A stretch of DNA of 60,139 nucleotides from Nocardioides ganghwensis (GCF_014779655.1 NZ_JACXYX010000022.1:1-60139); one strand, 5' to 3'; shown: positions 31,273 through 40,122, numbered from the stretch's first letter. The notes: generated by a model not told the origin, from the letters alone. Program-made: numbers and translations.

Positions 31273-33750
31273 TCATCCCACTGGGTGGCTGCGCTCGAGC
31301 CTGGCGCCCTCCACGTCCACGTCGGGGAGGATCCGGTCGAGCCACCGCGGCAGCCACCACGCCTTCTCGCCCAGCAGGTGCATCGCGGCCGGGATCAGCA
31401 GCATCCGTACGACGAACGCGTCGAGCAGCACGCCGAAGGCCAGGCCGAACCCGATCGGCTTGATCGTCGCGTCGTGGGAGAACACGAAGCCCGCGAAGAC
31501 CGAGATCATGATGATCGCGGCAGCCGTCACGACCGCGCGCCCGGCGTGGAGGCCGTGCTGCACCGCGACCCGCGCCGGCGCTCCGTGGGCGTACGCCTCG
31601 CGCATCCCCGAGACCAGGAACAGCTGGTAGTCCATCGCCAGGCCGAAGAGGATGCCGGTGGCGATGATCGGCAGGAAGCTCAGCACCGGGCCGGGGGCGT
31701 GGACGCCGAACAGGTCGGCGAGGAACCCGAGCTGGAAGATCGCGGTGATGCCGCCGAAGGCCGCCAGCAGCGACAGCACGAAGCCGAGCGTCGCCGTGAG
31801 GGGCACGAGGATCGAGCGGAACACCACGATGAGGATCAGCATCGAGAGCCCGACGACCAGCACGAGGTAGGTCGGCAGCACGTCGGCGAGCTGTCCGGAG
31901 ATGTCGATGTTGGCGCTGGCGTTGCCGGCGACGCCGAGCGTCGCCTCGCTGCCGTCGACGGTCTGCGGCCTGAGCTCGCGCAGGTCACGGACCAGCTCCT
32001 CGGTCGACTCGCTGGAGGGCGCCCCGTGCGGGACGACCTGGAAGGCCAGCGACGTACGGTCCACCGAGGCGCCGATGGGCACGACCGCCTCGACGGACCA
32101 CAGGCGGTCGATGGCCGCGCCGATGGCGGCCTGCTCGCGCAGCACGGCGTCCTCGCCCTCGCCGAGGGGCGCGGCGAGGTCGGCGACGACGAGCAGCGGA
32201 CCGTTGGACCCGTCACCGAACTTCTCCGCTTGGACCTCGTAGGCCCGGAAGCCGGAGGAGTCCGGGGGCTGGGTGGAGCCGTCGGGCAGGCCGAGCCGCA
32301 TCTGGGTGGCGGGGGCGGCGACGAGGAGCAGCGCCGCGATGCCGAACCCGAGCACCCAGCAGGCGCGCAGCGTGCTCATCGGGCGGTCGCGCTCGGTGAT
32401 GGCGTCGTCGTGGGCGCGCTCGCCGGCGGCCAGCCGCTCGCGCTCGCGGCGGCGCAGGATGCGCATCCCGACCAGCGAGAGCACGGCCGGGGTGAGGGTG
32501 ACCGCCATGAGGATCGCGACCAGCACGGCGACGGCGCCCACCGTGCCCATCAGGCCGAGGAACCCGACCCCGGTGACGTTGAGGGCGAGCAGCGCGACGA
32601 TGACGGTCACGCCGGCGAAGACCACCGCGTTGCCGGACGTGCCGTTGGCCAGCCCGATCGACTCGTGCAGGCCGGCGCCCTGCTTCAGCTGGCGGCGGTG
32701 GCGGTTGATGATGAAGAGGGAGTAGTCGATGCCGACCGCCAGGCCCAGCATCACGCCGAGCACCGGCGTGACCGAGACGAACTGGACCAGGCCCGAGAAG
32801 GACAGCGACGCCAGCGACGCGACCCCGACCCCGAGCAGCGCGGTCACGAGCGGGAGCGCGGCGCCGACGAGGGTGCCGAGCATGACGGTGAGCACGATCG
32901 CCGCGATCACGACGCCGGCGATCTCGCCCGGCCCGAGGATCGAGGGGACGGTCTGGGCGATCTCCTGGGACGGGTGGACCTCCACGCCGTCGATGCCCGC
33001 GTCGGCGACGAGGTCCTCGATCTCGGTCTTGGTCTCGACCTCGACCTCGTTGATCGGCAGCGAGAAGACCACGTTGGCCACCGCGGCGGAGCCGTCCTCG
33101 GAGACCGTGCGGAACCCGGACGACAGCCCGGACAGCGTGGCGCCCACCTCGAGCCGGGGCCTCTGCTCCTCGATCCGGGCGAGCCCGCGGTCGACCTCGG
33201 CCTGACCGTTGTCGAGCTGCTGCTCCGCAGCCGCGAGCTGGGAGCGTACGGCGGCGAGCGTCCCGGCCTCACGCGCCCGCCGGCGCTGCTCCTCGAGCGC
33301 GTCGCGGCCGGCGTCGATCTGCGCCTGGGCGGCGTCGAGCTGCACGAGCCCGTCCTGGAGCTGCTGCTGGCCCTCGGACACCTGCTCGGCCGACTCGTCG
33401 ACCCGGGACTGCGTGGCGAACGGGTCCGTGACGTCCTCGATCCCGTCGACCTCGGCGATCCGGTCGAACAGGTCGACCAGCTCCCGCTCCTGCGCTGCCG
33501 TGAGCGCTTCGCCGTCGGTGGTCTCGGCGACGATCGATCCGTTGCCCGCGCCGGTGCCCTCGAAGTCGTCCTGCAGCTGCTGCGAGACCCGTGTGGTGGG
33601 GGTGTCCGGGAGCGAGATCGACGACGACAGCGCCCCGGCGAAGGACACGTACGTGACGGCGGTCACGGCGAGGAGGGCCAGCCAGGCGCCGATCACGGTC
33701 CAGTGGTGGCGGGCTGCGAAGCGACCGATGCGGTAGAGGAGCTCAGCCAT
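31273..33750 (-). CDS. MMPL/RND family membrane transporter
   Basis: 825 residues with twelve membrane helices in two blocks. The first extracytoplasmic loop (about 40-280) includes a long Gln/Ala/Glu-rich coiled coil (about 125-200), the second loop (about 480-610) follows helix 7. VGIDYSLFIINRHRRQLKQG and FGLAMDYQLFLVSGMREAYA carry the Asp-Tyr pairs that conduct protons in MmpL proteins. It exports lipids, siderophores or drugs. A TetR gene sits 53 nt upstream on the same strand. Confidence 0.93.
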   Translation of the reverse strand: MAELLYRIGRFAARHHWTVIGAWLALLAVTAVTYVSFAGALSSSISLPDTPTTRVSQQLQDDFEGTGAGNGSIVAETTDGEALTAAQERELVDLFDRIAEVDGIEDVTDPFATQSRVDESAEQVSEGQQQLQDGLVQLDAAQAQIDAGRDALEEQRRRAREAGTLAAVRSQLAAAEQQLDNGQAEVDRGLARIEEQRPRLEVGATLSGLSSGFRTVSEDGSAAVANVVFSLPINEVEVETKTEIEDLVADAGIDGVEVHPSQEIAQTVPSILGPGEIAGVVIAAIVLTVMLGTLVGAALPLVTALLGVGVASLASLSFSGLVQFVSVTPVLGVMLGLAVGIDYSLFIINRHRRQLKQGAGLHESIGLANGTSGNAVVFAGVTVIVALLALNVTGVGFLGLMGTVGAVAVLVAILMAVTLTPAVLSLVGMRILRRRERERLAAGERAHDDAITERDRPMSTLRACWVLGFGIAALLLVAAPATQMRLGLPDGSTQPPDSSGFRAYEVQAEKFGDGSNGPLLVVADLAAPLGEGEDAVLREQAAIGAAIDRLWSVEAVVPIGASVDRTSLAFQVVPHGAPSSESTEELVRDLRELRPQTVDGSEATLGVAGNASANIDISGQLADVLPTYLVLVVGLSMLILIVVFRSILVPLTATLGFVLSLLAAFGGITAIFQLGFLADLFGVHAPGPVLSFLPIIATGILFGLAMDYQLFLVSGMREAYAHGAPARVAVQHGLHAGRAVVTAAAIIMISVFAGFVFSHDATIKPIGFGLAFGVLLDAFVVRMLLIPAAMHLLGEKAWWLPRWLDRILPDVDVEGARLERSHPVG

Positions 33751-33802
33751 GTCGGCGGGCCTTTCGGGGGAAGCGAGGGAAGCGGAGTGGGCGGGGACGC
33801 CC

Positions 33803-34510
33803 TCAGTCGGCGGGGCCGAGGCGGAGGTGGTGGAGCAGGCGCTCGAGCAGGCGGTCCCACTCGGCGCGCGCGGCGTCCGGGACGTCGGGCGGGAGGTCGG
33901 GGTGCTGCTCGAGCCAGATGTCGGCGATCGTGGTGATGCCGCTGAACATCAGCGCCAGGGTCAGCTCGAGGTCGAGGGCGTCGAGGTCGGGCGCCCGCAG
34001 CTGCAGGTGCTCGCGCAGGCGCCCGCCGACGTGCTCGAAGGCGGTGCGCGAGATGTGCTGGGCGCGCTCGTCGGCCGGGGCCGGGGCACCGAGCACGAGG
34101 TGGATCGACGCGATGGCGGTCGGCAGGTCGACGCCGCGGGCGGACCCGGCGACCGCGGCGAGGACCGTACGGCCGTCGAGGTCCGTCCCAGGGCCAGTTC
34201 CGGGGCCTGTTCCGAGGCCCGCGCCGGGGCCTGTCCGGTGGAGGGCGGCGATGCGGCGGTCGACCTCGTCGAGCAGCTCGGTGGTGGTCTCGGCGAGGCG
34301 CTGCTCGCACACGGCGACGAGGAGCTGGTCGAGACCGGCGAAGTGGTTGAACACGGTCCGCCGCGACACCCCGGCGCGCGCGGCGACCTGGTCGACGGTG
34401 AAGCCGGCCGAGCCGTGCTCGGTGGCGAGGGCGCGTGCCGCGTCGAGAATCGCGAGACGTCGCTCCGCGCGCAGTGCGCTGCGCCCGTCGGCTGGCTGGT
34501 CGGTGGTCAC
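33803..34510 (-). CDS. TetR family repressor
   Basis: 235 residues. The helix-turn-helix is LAILDAARALATEHGSAGFT through VAARAGVSRRTVFNHFAGLDQLL (about 18-66). The ligand-binding half has a Gly/Thr/Pro-rich insertion (GPGAGLGTGPGTGPGTDLDG, about 94-113). It starts at GTG 34510, just behind a perfect palindrome that is probably its own operator, and it lies upstream of the MMPL gene, so ligand binding would induce the pump. Confidence 0.9.
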   Translation of the reverse strand: MTTDQPADGRSALRAERRLAILDAARALATEHGSAGFTVDQVAARAGVSRRTVFNHFAGLDQLLVAVCEQRLAETTTELLDEVDRRIAALHRTGPGAGLGTGPGTGPGTDLDGRTVLAAVAGSARGVDLPTAIASIHLVLGAPAPADERAQHISRTAFEHVGGRLREHLQLRAPDLDALDLELTLALMFSGITTIADIWLEQHPDLPPDVPDAARAEWDRLLERLLHHLRLGPAD

Positions 34511-34520
34511 CCGATCATTG

Positions 34521-34535
34521 TTGCACTGAGTGCAA
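34521..34535. promoter_or_regulatory. Palindromic operator TTGCACT-G-AGTGCAA
   Basis: A perfect 7+1+7 palindrome lies 11-25 nt upstream of the tetR GTG, over the expected promoter. Size and position fit a TetR operator controlling tetR-mmpL-HAD. Within the window I saw no second exact copy. Confidence 0.7.
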
Positions 34536-34573
34536 AAGGTTCGTCATCGGCGGGCACCGAGGGCCGACCTGGT

Positions 34574-34691
34574 GGGGAAGTCCGACTGTTGGTGGGGGTT
34601 GTGAAAGCCCCGAAGTGGCGGACTCCCCGCTCGAGCGGGGAGTCCGCCACCTGGAGGGGGACACAACCCCCACGACGTGTCGGACTTCCCC
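34574..34691. repeat. 118-bp near-palindrome with 36-bp perfect core
   Basis: The element is symmetrical about 34632/34633 (CTC|GAG). Three paired blocks share that centre: GGGGAAGTCCGAC (34574-34586) with 34679-34691; GTGGGGGTTGTG (34592-34603) with 34662-34673; and 18 bp beginning GTGGCGGACTCCCC (34615-34632) with 34633-34650. Internal loops of 5 and 11 nt separate them. Each half can also fold alone because GGGGAAGTCCG matches CGGACTCCCC. It fills the gap between the lipase stop (34717) and the tetR promoter. Confidence 0.9.
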
Positions 34692-34716
34692 TCCAAGTGC
34701 GTCCGCGCGCCGTGGA

Positions 34717-35919
34717 TCAGCCGCAGGTGTCGGCGGCCGGCTCCCCGGCGAACCGCTGCCTGGTCCACTCAAGGAGGTCGGGCACGAGAGGTGAGTCGTC
34801 CGCCACGACGCCGACGTGGTCCCGGTCGGCGTAGGTGCGATAGTCGACCGGCCCGCCGTCGGAGGCGCAGCGCTGCTCGGCGTACGCCTCCTGGGCCGCC
34901 GGGATGACGAGGGGGTCGGTCTCGCCCTGCGCGAGGAGGAGTGGCGCCGCGATGAGGTCGCTCGGGACGTTCTCCGCCAGCCGGGCGCCGAGCGCTCCGG
35001 ACGAAGGGTCGGTGTCGAAGACCGAGGTGTCCTGGGTGAGGTACTCCGCGATGTTGAGCAGGGCGCCCGGGCCGGACAGGCAGCGTGTGGCCATCTCCTC
35101 GACCTGCACCTCCGCGGCGCCGCGGACGTAGTCGTCGATGTCGACGTCGTCGTAGGCGGCGGCGTACCCGTCGAGGACGTACGCGGCGAAGATGCTGCCG
35201 CCGGTGACGTCGTCCAGGTTGGTGATCAGCCCCGTGAGGTTGCTGGCCGGCGCCATGGCGGCCACCCCGACGACCCCGGCGCCGGGGGCGTAGTCGCCGG
35301 CGAGGGTGCCGGCCCACAGTGCGGCGTGCCCGCCCTGGGAGTGGCCCCAGACCACGGCTTGGTCGGAGAGGGACAGTCCCTCGACCGAGCGGGCCGCGCG
35401 GATGCCGTCGAGCACGGCGTGGCCGGCCGGTTCCCCGACGAGGTAGGCGTGCGGACCTTCGGTGCCGAGGCCGATGTAGTCGGTCGCCACGACCGCCCAG
35501 CCGTTGTCGATCGCCTCGTCGAGGGTGAACATCGCCCCGGCCTCGAAGGGGTCCTCCAGCAGCGACGGCGCGCATCCTTCGGCGACCCCGGTCGTGCCGT
35601 GCGCCCAGGCGACGACCGGCAGCGGGTCGCCCCCCGCGTCCTCCGGCACCACCAGGAGGGCGCTGGCGAGTGCCGGCTCGTCGCCGAGCGCGGTGGTCGT
35701 GTAGAGGATCCGCTGCGCGGTCGCGCCCTCCGGGATCGCGCGGTCGAAGTCGGCCGTCCTCAGCAGCGCGCCGGGCTCGGCAGGGACGTCGTCGGGAGCG
35801 GCGTAGAAGTCGTCCGGCACCGGCGTGCTGTCGCTGACCAGGGAGCCGACGCCGGCGAGCACGACAGCCAGTGCGAGGGTGCCAGCGGCCACGACCGCGA
35901 AAGGCTCCGCCGCCACCAC
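34717..35919 (-). CDS. Secreted lipase-family alpha/beta hydrolase, likely part of a frameshifted fusion
   Basis: 400 residues from GTG 35919. A hydrophobic N-terminus (AVVAAGTLALAVVLAGVGSLV) precedes DDFYAAPDDVPAEPGALLRT, the entry to a secretory-lipase (PF03583-like) domain. The triad is visible: nucleophile in VVWGHSQGGHAALW, Asp in LLAQGETDPLVIP and His in YADRDHVGVV. It would hydrolyse esters outside the cytoplasm. There is no ribosome site at the GTG, and the reading frame upstream is not coding-like, whereas the HdeD-like gene in another frame runs right into it; a single frameshift near 35900-35945 would join them. Confidence 0.75.
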   Translation of the reverse strand: MVAAEPFAVVAAGTLALAVVLAGVGSLVSDSTPVPDDFYAAPDDVPAEPGALLRTADFDRAIPEGATAQRILYTTTALGDEPALASALLVVPEDAGGDPLPVVAWAHGTTGVAEGCAPSLLEDPFEAGAMFTLDEAIDNGWAVVATDYIGLGTEGPHAYLVGEPAGHAVLDGIRAARSVEGLSLSDQAVVWGHSQGGHAALWAGTLAGDYAPGAGVVGVAAMAPASNLTGLITNLDDVTGGSIFAAYVLDGYAAAYDDVDIDDYVRGAAEVQVEEMATRCLSGPGALLNIAEYLTQDTSVFDTDPSSGALGARLAENVPSDLIAAPLLLAQGETDPLVIPAAQEAYAEQRCASDGGPVDYRTYADRDHVGVVADDSPLVPDLLEWTRQRFAGEPAADTCG

Positions 35920-36443
35920 GGCGCAGGCCCCGCGCTGCGGGTCAGGCCGACCTCTCGCCCGCGCACGCCCTGCCAGACCAGCTGGAGCCCGGTCCACAGC
36001 AGCCGGATGCCGAAGACCACCGCGACGACGATCGACGCGAGATCGGGCCACGTGACTGCGAGCACGGCGAGGACCATGCAGGCCGCACCTCGAAGGGCTG
36101 CGGCGATCCGGCCCGGACCGCTCTCGCGCGCCGCCCGGACGAGCGCGACCACGCCGTCGACCAGGAGCGACAGCGCGACCACCCAGACGAGGGCGACCAC
36201 CGCGCTGCCGGGCCACAGCACGATCGCGACCGCCGCGAGGGCGTACGCCGCGGCGGGTGCGAGCTCGAGGGGTGCGTACGGTCGCTCCGCCTCCGCCAGC
36301 CGGGCGGCCGCCATGACCAGGAGCCCGACGACCACCAGCAGCATCAGCAGGCTGAGGGAGGCGAACGGCCGGAAGAGCAGCCACCACCCCACCACGACGG
36401 CCACGATGCCGATCCCGGCCGACCACCACCGCTCTCGCGCCAT
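35760..36443 (-). CDS. HdeD-like (DUF308) membrane protein, probable N-terminal part of a frameshifted fusion
   Basis: ATG 36443 has a GGGAG site. The frame encodes six membrane helices in the DUF308/HdeD pattern: WWSAGIGIVAVVVGWWLLFRP, LLMLLVVVGLLVMAA, AAYALAAVAIVLWPGSAVVAL, and IVVAVVFGIRLLWTGLQLVWQG. Beyond about residue 175 (near 35920) the sequence loses membrane-protein character and becomes Arg/Ser/Pro-rich, while the lipase frame takes over. The true protein may be a membrane-anchored lipase of about 570 residues. Confidence 0.7.
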   Translation of the reverse strand: MARERWWSAGIGIVAVVVGWWLLFRPFASLSLLMLLVVVGLLVMAAARLAEAERPYAPLELAPAAAYALAAVAIVLWPGSAVVALVWVVALSLLVDGVVALVRAARESGPGRIAAALRGAACMVLAVLAVTWPDLASIVVAVVFGIRLLWTGLQLVWQGVRGREVGLTRSAGPAPWWRRSLSRSWPLAPSHWLSCSPASAPWSATARRCRTTSTPLPTTSLPSPARC

Positions 36444-36773
36444 CACGGTCTCCCTCCCGCTGCGCCCTGTCCAAGGTGTGTCGAGGGTAGCGGGCCCGTC
36501 ACCCTTTCGGGGGGTGGTCCGGGGTGGAAAAACGCAGCGGCACGGCCCCTGCGAGGGCCGTGCCGCGGTTGCGTTTGTCGGTGCTGTCGGTTCCGCCGCC
36601 ACTGGGGGGATCCGTACGTCGGCGGGAGGTCGGCGTACGGGGACGGCGGGCGGGCTGGACGGAACGCGGCCGTCCGGCCCTACCGTCAGTGGGACGGCGC
36701 CCGCCCGGTGTCGTGACGGCGTTCCAGGGGTGGTCTGGACCGGTGGACCAGAGCATGTCTTACAAGGGACGGA
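36444..36773. other. 330-nt intergenic region
   Basis: No gene is supported. It holds the start signals of the HdeD-like gene near 36450-36480, the strong hairpin at 36530-36576, and a dyad CCGTACG (36612-36618) / CGTACGG (36634-36640) of unknown meaning. The acyltransferase stop is at its right edge. Confidence 0.6.
36530..36576. terminator. Long terminator hairpin, U-tract on the reverse strand
   Basis: GCGGCACGGCCC (36537-36548) pairs with GGGCCGTGCCGC (36555-36566). The outer AAACGCA (36530-36536) pairs with TGCGTTT (36570-36576). Read on the reverse strand the stem is followed by TTTTT, so it is an intrinsic terminator for reverse-strand transcripts coming from the acyltransferase gene; on the forward strand it ends GTTTG. 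Confidence 0.85.
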
Positions 36774-37820
36774 TCAGGGCGCCAGGGTCGGCTCCCGCCT
36801 GGGCGGCACCCTGGGGTGGTCCCGGCGGAGGTCGAGGTGCTTGAGGCGCATGGCAGGGCGCTCCACGAGCAGCCACGACGTCCAGGCGAGGGGCACGGTG
36901 ATTGCGAATGCGAGCACGATGTGCAACGCGACGCCGAGGCCAGGCACGAACCACTCCAGCAGGACCTGGACCGGGAACGCGTAGATGTAGACGCCGTACG
37001 ACACGTCGTTCCGCTGCGCCCATCTGGCCGGGATCACGGCTCCGGCCCACAGCAGGGAGTAGGCGAGCGGCAGGCCCCCCGCGAAGTGCGCCCACTCGAG
37101 GGAGAGGAACAGAGCGAGGCACGCGACGGAGACGATCGCCCACCGCGCGTCCAGCGGCACCCTGCCGGAGAGGAAGTAGAAAGTCATCCCAGCCAGGAAG
37201 TAGGTCCCCAGCCACGCGAGGTCCCGGAACAGGTCGGTCGAGATCCCACCCGGTCCGAACATCCACCAGACGCTGACGGCCCCGAGCACGTACAGCACCG
37301 CTGACACCGTCGCCGGGTGACGACGCACCAACGCGATCGAGAGCAGGACGCCGGCTCCGATGTAGGCGATGAACTCGAACCACAAGGTCCACAGCGAGCC
37401 ATTCCATGCCCATCCGTCGACCGTGCCCGGGATGGTCCACGTGAACTGCCGCAGAGCAGCGTTGCTGGCCATGTAGCGTACTGCTTCCGAGGCACTCCAG
37501 ACGCCGCCGCCGAGGGTCGAGAGGGGAGCAGCGACGAGCGCTACCGCGGCCAGCACCACCCAGTAGGCGGGCAGGATCCGCAGGCAGCGGTTCCACATGA
37601 AGCGGCCCAGCGGGAGACGCATCCGCGAGTGGGCGATGAGGAATCCCGACAGGCAGAAGAAGCCCGGCACGGCCAGCGAGACCACCGACTCGACCCACCC
37701 GGGCGCTGCCCCCTCGCGACCCACGGGCCACGCGTGGCCGACGATCACGGATCCGGCCAACACCAGGCGGAGAAGGTTGAGCGAGTTCGGGCGCTCGAGT
37801 AGCGCGTTCCGCAGGGTCAT
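36774..37820 (-). CDS. OafA/YrhL-type membrane acyltransferase (acyltransferase 3)
   Basis: 348 residues with about ten membrane helices. Family signs: NSLNLLRLVLAGSVIVGHAWP with the conserved His near residue 29, VPGFFCLSGFLIAHS, RFMWNRCLRILPAYWVVL (the R-x10-R element), and LWTLWFEFIAYIG. Such proteins transfer acetyl or other acyl groups to sugars of exopolysaccharide, peptidoglycan or glycolipids. No C-terminal SGNH domain is present. It stands alone, between two terminators. Confidence 0.9.
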   Translation of the reverse strand: MTLRNALLERPNSLNLLRLVLAGSVIVGHAWPVGREGAAPGWVESVVSLAVPGFFCLSGFLIAHSRMRLPLGRFMWNRCLRILPAYWVVLAAVALVAAPLSTLGGGVWSASEAVRYMASNAALRQFTWTIPGTVDGWAWNGSLWTLWFEFIAYIGAGVLLSIALVRRHPATVSAVLYVLGAVSVWWMFGPGGISTDLFRDLAWLGTYFLAGMTFYFLSGRVPLDARWAIVSVACLALFLSLEWAHFAGGLPLAYSLLWAGAVIPARWAQRNDVSYGVYIYAFPVQVLLEWFVPGLGVALHIVLAFAITVPLAWTSWLLVERPAMRLKHLDLRRDHPRVPPRREPTLAP

Positions 37821-37901
37821 GCCGCACCGTATGCACGGTCACGACCGCCTCCTCGCGGCCCGGCTCCGCTATACCTAGGTCGGGCGATGTCGCAGATACG
37901 T

Positions 37902-37936
37902 CGATCGGGCCGGTCCGTGGAGGACCGGCCCGATCG
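37902..37936. terminator. 15-bp terminator hairpin behind tRNA-Ser
   Basis: CGATCGGGCCGGTCC (37902-37916) pairs perfectly with GGACCGGCCCGATCG (37922-37936) around a 5-nt loop. It starts 3 nt after the CCA end of the tRNA on the reverse strand and so terminates the tRNA transcript. Confidence 0.88.
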
Positions 37937-37938
37937 GG

Positions 37939-38028
37939 TGGCGGTGACGGAGGGATTTGAACCCTCGGTGGACTTGCGCCCACAAACGCTTTCGAGGCGT
38001 TCTCCTTAGGCCGCTCGGACACGTCACC
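37939..38028 (-). tRNA. tRNA-Ser, anticodon CGA
   Basis: The reverse strand folds as a class II tRNA. The acceptor stem is GGTGACG with CGTCACC. The anticodon stem AACGC/GCGTT encloses the loop CTCGAAA, giving anticodon CGA for UCG codons. A long variable arm (GTGGGCGCAAGTCCAC) and the T-loop GGTTCAAATCC are present. Discriminator G is at 37942, and CCA is encoded at 37941-37939. Confidence 0.96.
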
Positions 38029-38184
38029 GCGCCGAACGTTACCGGAGGGGCCGCGCAGGCCGGAAACCGGCGCGGGTCCACCTGTCCCACACATCCGGCT
38101 GGGCCATGGCCAGCGGACCTCCCGACCGGTAACTTGCGGCGCACGCCTGTGCTCGCGCACCACGCGAGCGGGAAGGAGGGGTCA

Positions 38185-40122
38185 GTGGCCGTCGTACGCC
38201 GTGTCCGCGACCTCGCCCGCGCCGCGCTCCCGAGGAGCGTGGGGGAGCGGCTGCCGGCCGCACCGCCGCAGGAGGTCACCGAGCTGCTCCACGACAAGCG
38301 CTTCCAGCGGGCGGTCGCCCTGGCCGCCGAGGAGCAGGGTCGCGTGGAGGAGGAGGTCTGGGCGGAGGTCAAGGGCTACCTCCACGAGATGTCCGCCGCC
38401 CACGACGAGCGCGCCTCGCAGGGGTGGGCCCGTATGGGCGACTGGTTCCTGCGGGCCTACGACGTGCTCGTCGACGAGGACCAGATGCAGCAGCTGCGGA
38501 AGGTCGACCGCGCGCACAGCCTCGCGCTCGCCTTCAGCCACCGGTCCTACCTCGACGGGATGGTCATCCCCAACGTGCTGATGGCGCGGCGGTTCTCCCC
38601 GACCTACACGTTCGGCGGCGCCAACCTCAACCTACCGGTCATCGGTTCGTTCGCGAGCCGCACCGGACTGATCTTCATCCGGCGCTCGACCCAGGAGATC
38701 CCGGTCTACCGCCTCGCCCTGCGCTCCTACATCCGCCAGATGGTGAAGAACAAGCGCAACCTGGCCTGGTCGATCGAGGGCGGACGTACGCGCACCGGCA
38801 AGCTGCGGCCGCCCGTGCACGGCATCCTCAAGTACCTCACCGACACCGTGCAGGGCGAGGGTGAGGGAGACCCCTTCGGCGAGGACGCACCGGACGTGCA
38901 GGTCGTGCCCGTCTCGGTGGTCTACGACCAGCTGCACGAGGTGTCGCTGATGACCGAGGAGGCCAGGGGCGCCAACAAGACGCCCGAGGACTGGCGCTGG
39001 CTGGTCCGCTTCGCCCGGCTGCAGCGCAACCGCCTCGGCCGGGCCTACCTCACCGTCGGCGAGCCGTTCTCGCTGCGCGAGCGGATGGACGAGCTCGCCG
39101 CCGAGGGCGTCACCGGTCACCAGGCCGTCGAGCGCGTCGCGCTCGACATCTCCCACCGCCTCAACCGCGCCACCCCGGTGACCACCACCGCGATCGTGTC
39201 GCTGGCGCTGCTCGGCGCCGACCGCGCGCTGACCGTCGACGAGGTGCTCGAGACCGTCGAGCCCCTCGCGGCCTACATCGAGGCCCGCCAGTGGCCGGTC
39301 GCCGGCGCCGCCGACCTCCGGGACCGCTCCACCATCCGCCGCGCGCTCGCCGAGCTGACGCAGAGCGGCGTGCTGACGGCGTACGACCAGGGCACCGAGC
39401 CGGTCTGGAAGATCGGCGACGACCAGCACCTCGTCGCCGCGTTCTACCGCAACACGGTGATCCACATCCTCGTCGAGCGGGCGATCGGCGAGCTGGCGCT
39501 GCTCACCGTCAGCGAGCTCGAGCCGGGCGCCGAGCTGCCCCCGGGCGGGGAGCTGCAGGTGGGCTGGGAGGAGGCGAAGCGGATGCGCGACCTCCTCAAG
39601 TTCGAGTTCTTCTTCCCCTCCCGGGCCGGCTTCGAGGAGGAGCTGCGCACCGAGCTCCGGCTCCTCGTGGGCGAGGGCGTCACCGAGATGACGCCCGTGC
39701 GCGCGCGTGAGCTGCTCGTCACCGCCCGTCCGCACCTCGCCCACCTCGTGCTGCGGCCCTTCCTCGACGCCTACCTCGTGGTCGCCGACCGGCTCGCCGA
39801 CCACGGCGACGGGCCCGTCGACGAGAAGGACCTGCTCGCCGACTCCCTCGCGGTCGGGCAGCAGTGGGCCCTGCAGCGGCGCGTCGCCAGCGAGGAGTCG
39901 ATCTCGCTCGAGCTCTTCCGCACCGCCCTCGCACTGGCCCGCCACAAGGGCCTGCTCGAGGCGGGCGAGGGCGTCGGGTCGGCCCGCGAGGCGTTCGCCG
40001 CCGAGCTGCGCGACACCCTGCGGCGGGTCAACATCATCGGCGAGATCGCGGGCGACACCGTGACGGTCGGCCACCCCGAGCCCGAGCCCCGCGAGCAGCA
40101 GGGCCGGCAGGAGCGCGTGTGA
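38185..40122 (+). CDS. plsB: Glycerol-3-phosphate acyltransferase, PlsB type
   Basis: 645 residues. It adds the first fatty acyl chain to glycerol-3-phosphate at the membrane surface. Acyltransferase blocks are present: AFSHRSYLDGMVIPN (the HxxxxD), LIFIRRSTQEIPVYRLAL, WSIEGGRTRTGKLRPP (block III), and VVPVSVVYDQLHE (block IV). The long C-terminal helical region is typical. The strong AAGGAGGG site 4 nt before GTG 38185 decides the start against an upstream in-frame possibility. It opens a three-gene lipid operon; the next gene overlaps by 4 nt. Confidence 0.93.
   Translation: MAVVRRVRDLARAALPRSVGERLPAAPPQEVTELLHDKRFQRAVALAAEEQGRVEEEVWAEVKGYLHEMSAAHDERASQGWARMGDWFLRAYDVLVDEDQMQQLRKVDRAHSLALAFSHRSYLDGMVIPNVLMARRFSPTYTFGGANLNLPVIGSFASRTGLIFIRRSTQEIPVYRLALRSYIRQMVKNKRNLAWSIEGGRTRTGKLRPPVHGILKYLTDTVQGEGEGDPFGEDAPDVQVVPVSVVYDQLHEVSLMTEEARGANKTPEDWRWLVRFARLQRNRLGRAYLTVGEPFSLRERMDELAAEGVTGHQAVERVALDISHRLNRATPVTTTAIVSLALLGADRALTVDEVLETVEPLAAYIEARQWPVAGAADLRDRSTIRRALAELTQSGVLTAYDQGTEPVWKIGDDQHLVAAFYRNTVIHILVERAIGELALLTVSELEPGAELPPGGELQVGWEEAKRMRDLLKFEFFFPSRAGFEEELRTELRLLVGEGVTEMTPVRARELLVTARPHLAHLVLRPFLDAYLVVADRLADHGDGPVDEKDLLADSLAVGQQWALQRRVASEESISLELFRTALALARHKGLLEAGEGVGSAREAFAAELRDTLRRVNIIGEIAGDTVTVGHPEPEPREQQGRQERV

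Noticed and set aside
31285..33936. An 883-codon frame opposite the MMPL gene
   Set aside because: It mirrors the MMPL codons, and its composition (Arg, Asp, Gln, Glu, Gly) is typical of an antisense shadow.
34615..34650. CRISPR-like repeat
   Set aside because: It is a single palindrome with no spacers or repeated units, and no cas gene is in the window.
36612..36640. CCGTACG / CGTACGG dyad as an operator
   Set aside because: GTACG words are very common in this DNA and no promoter or adjacent gene start uses the site.
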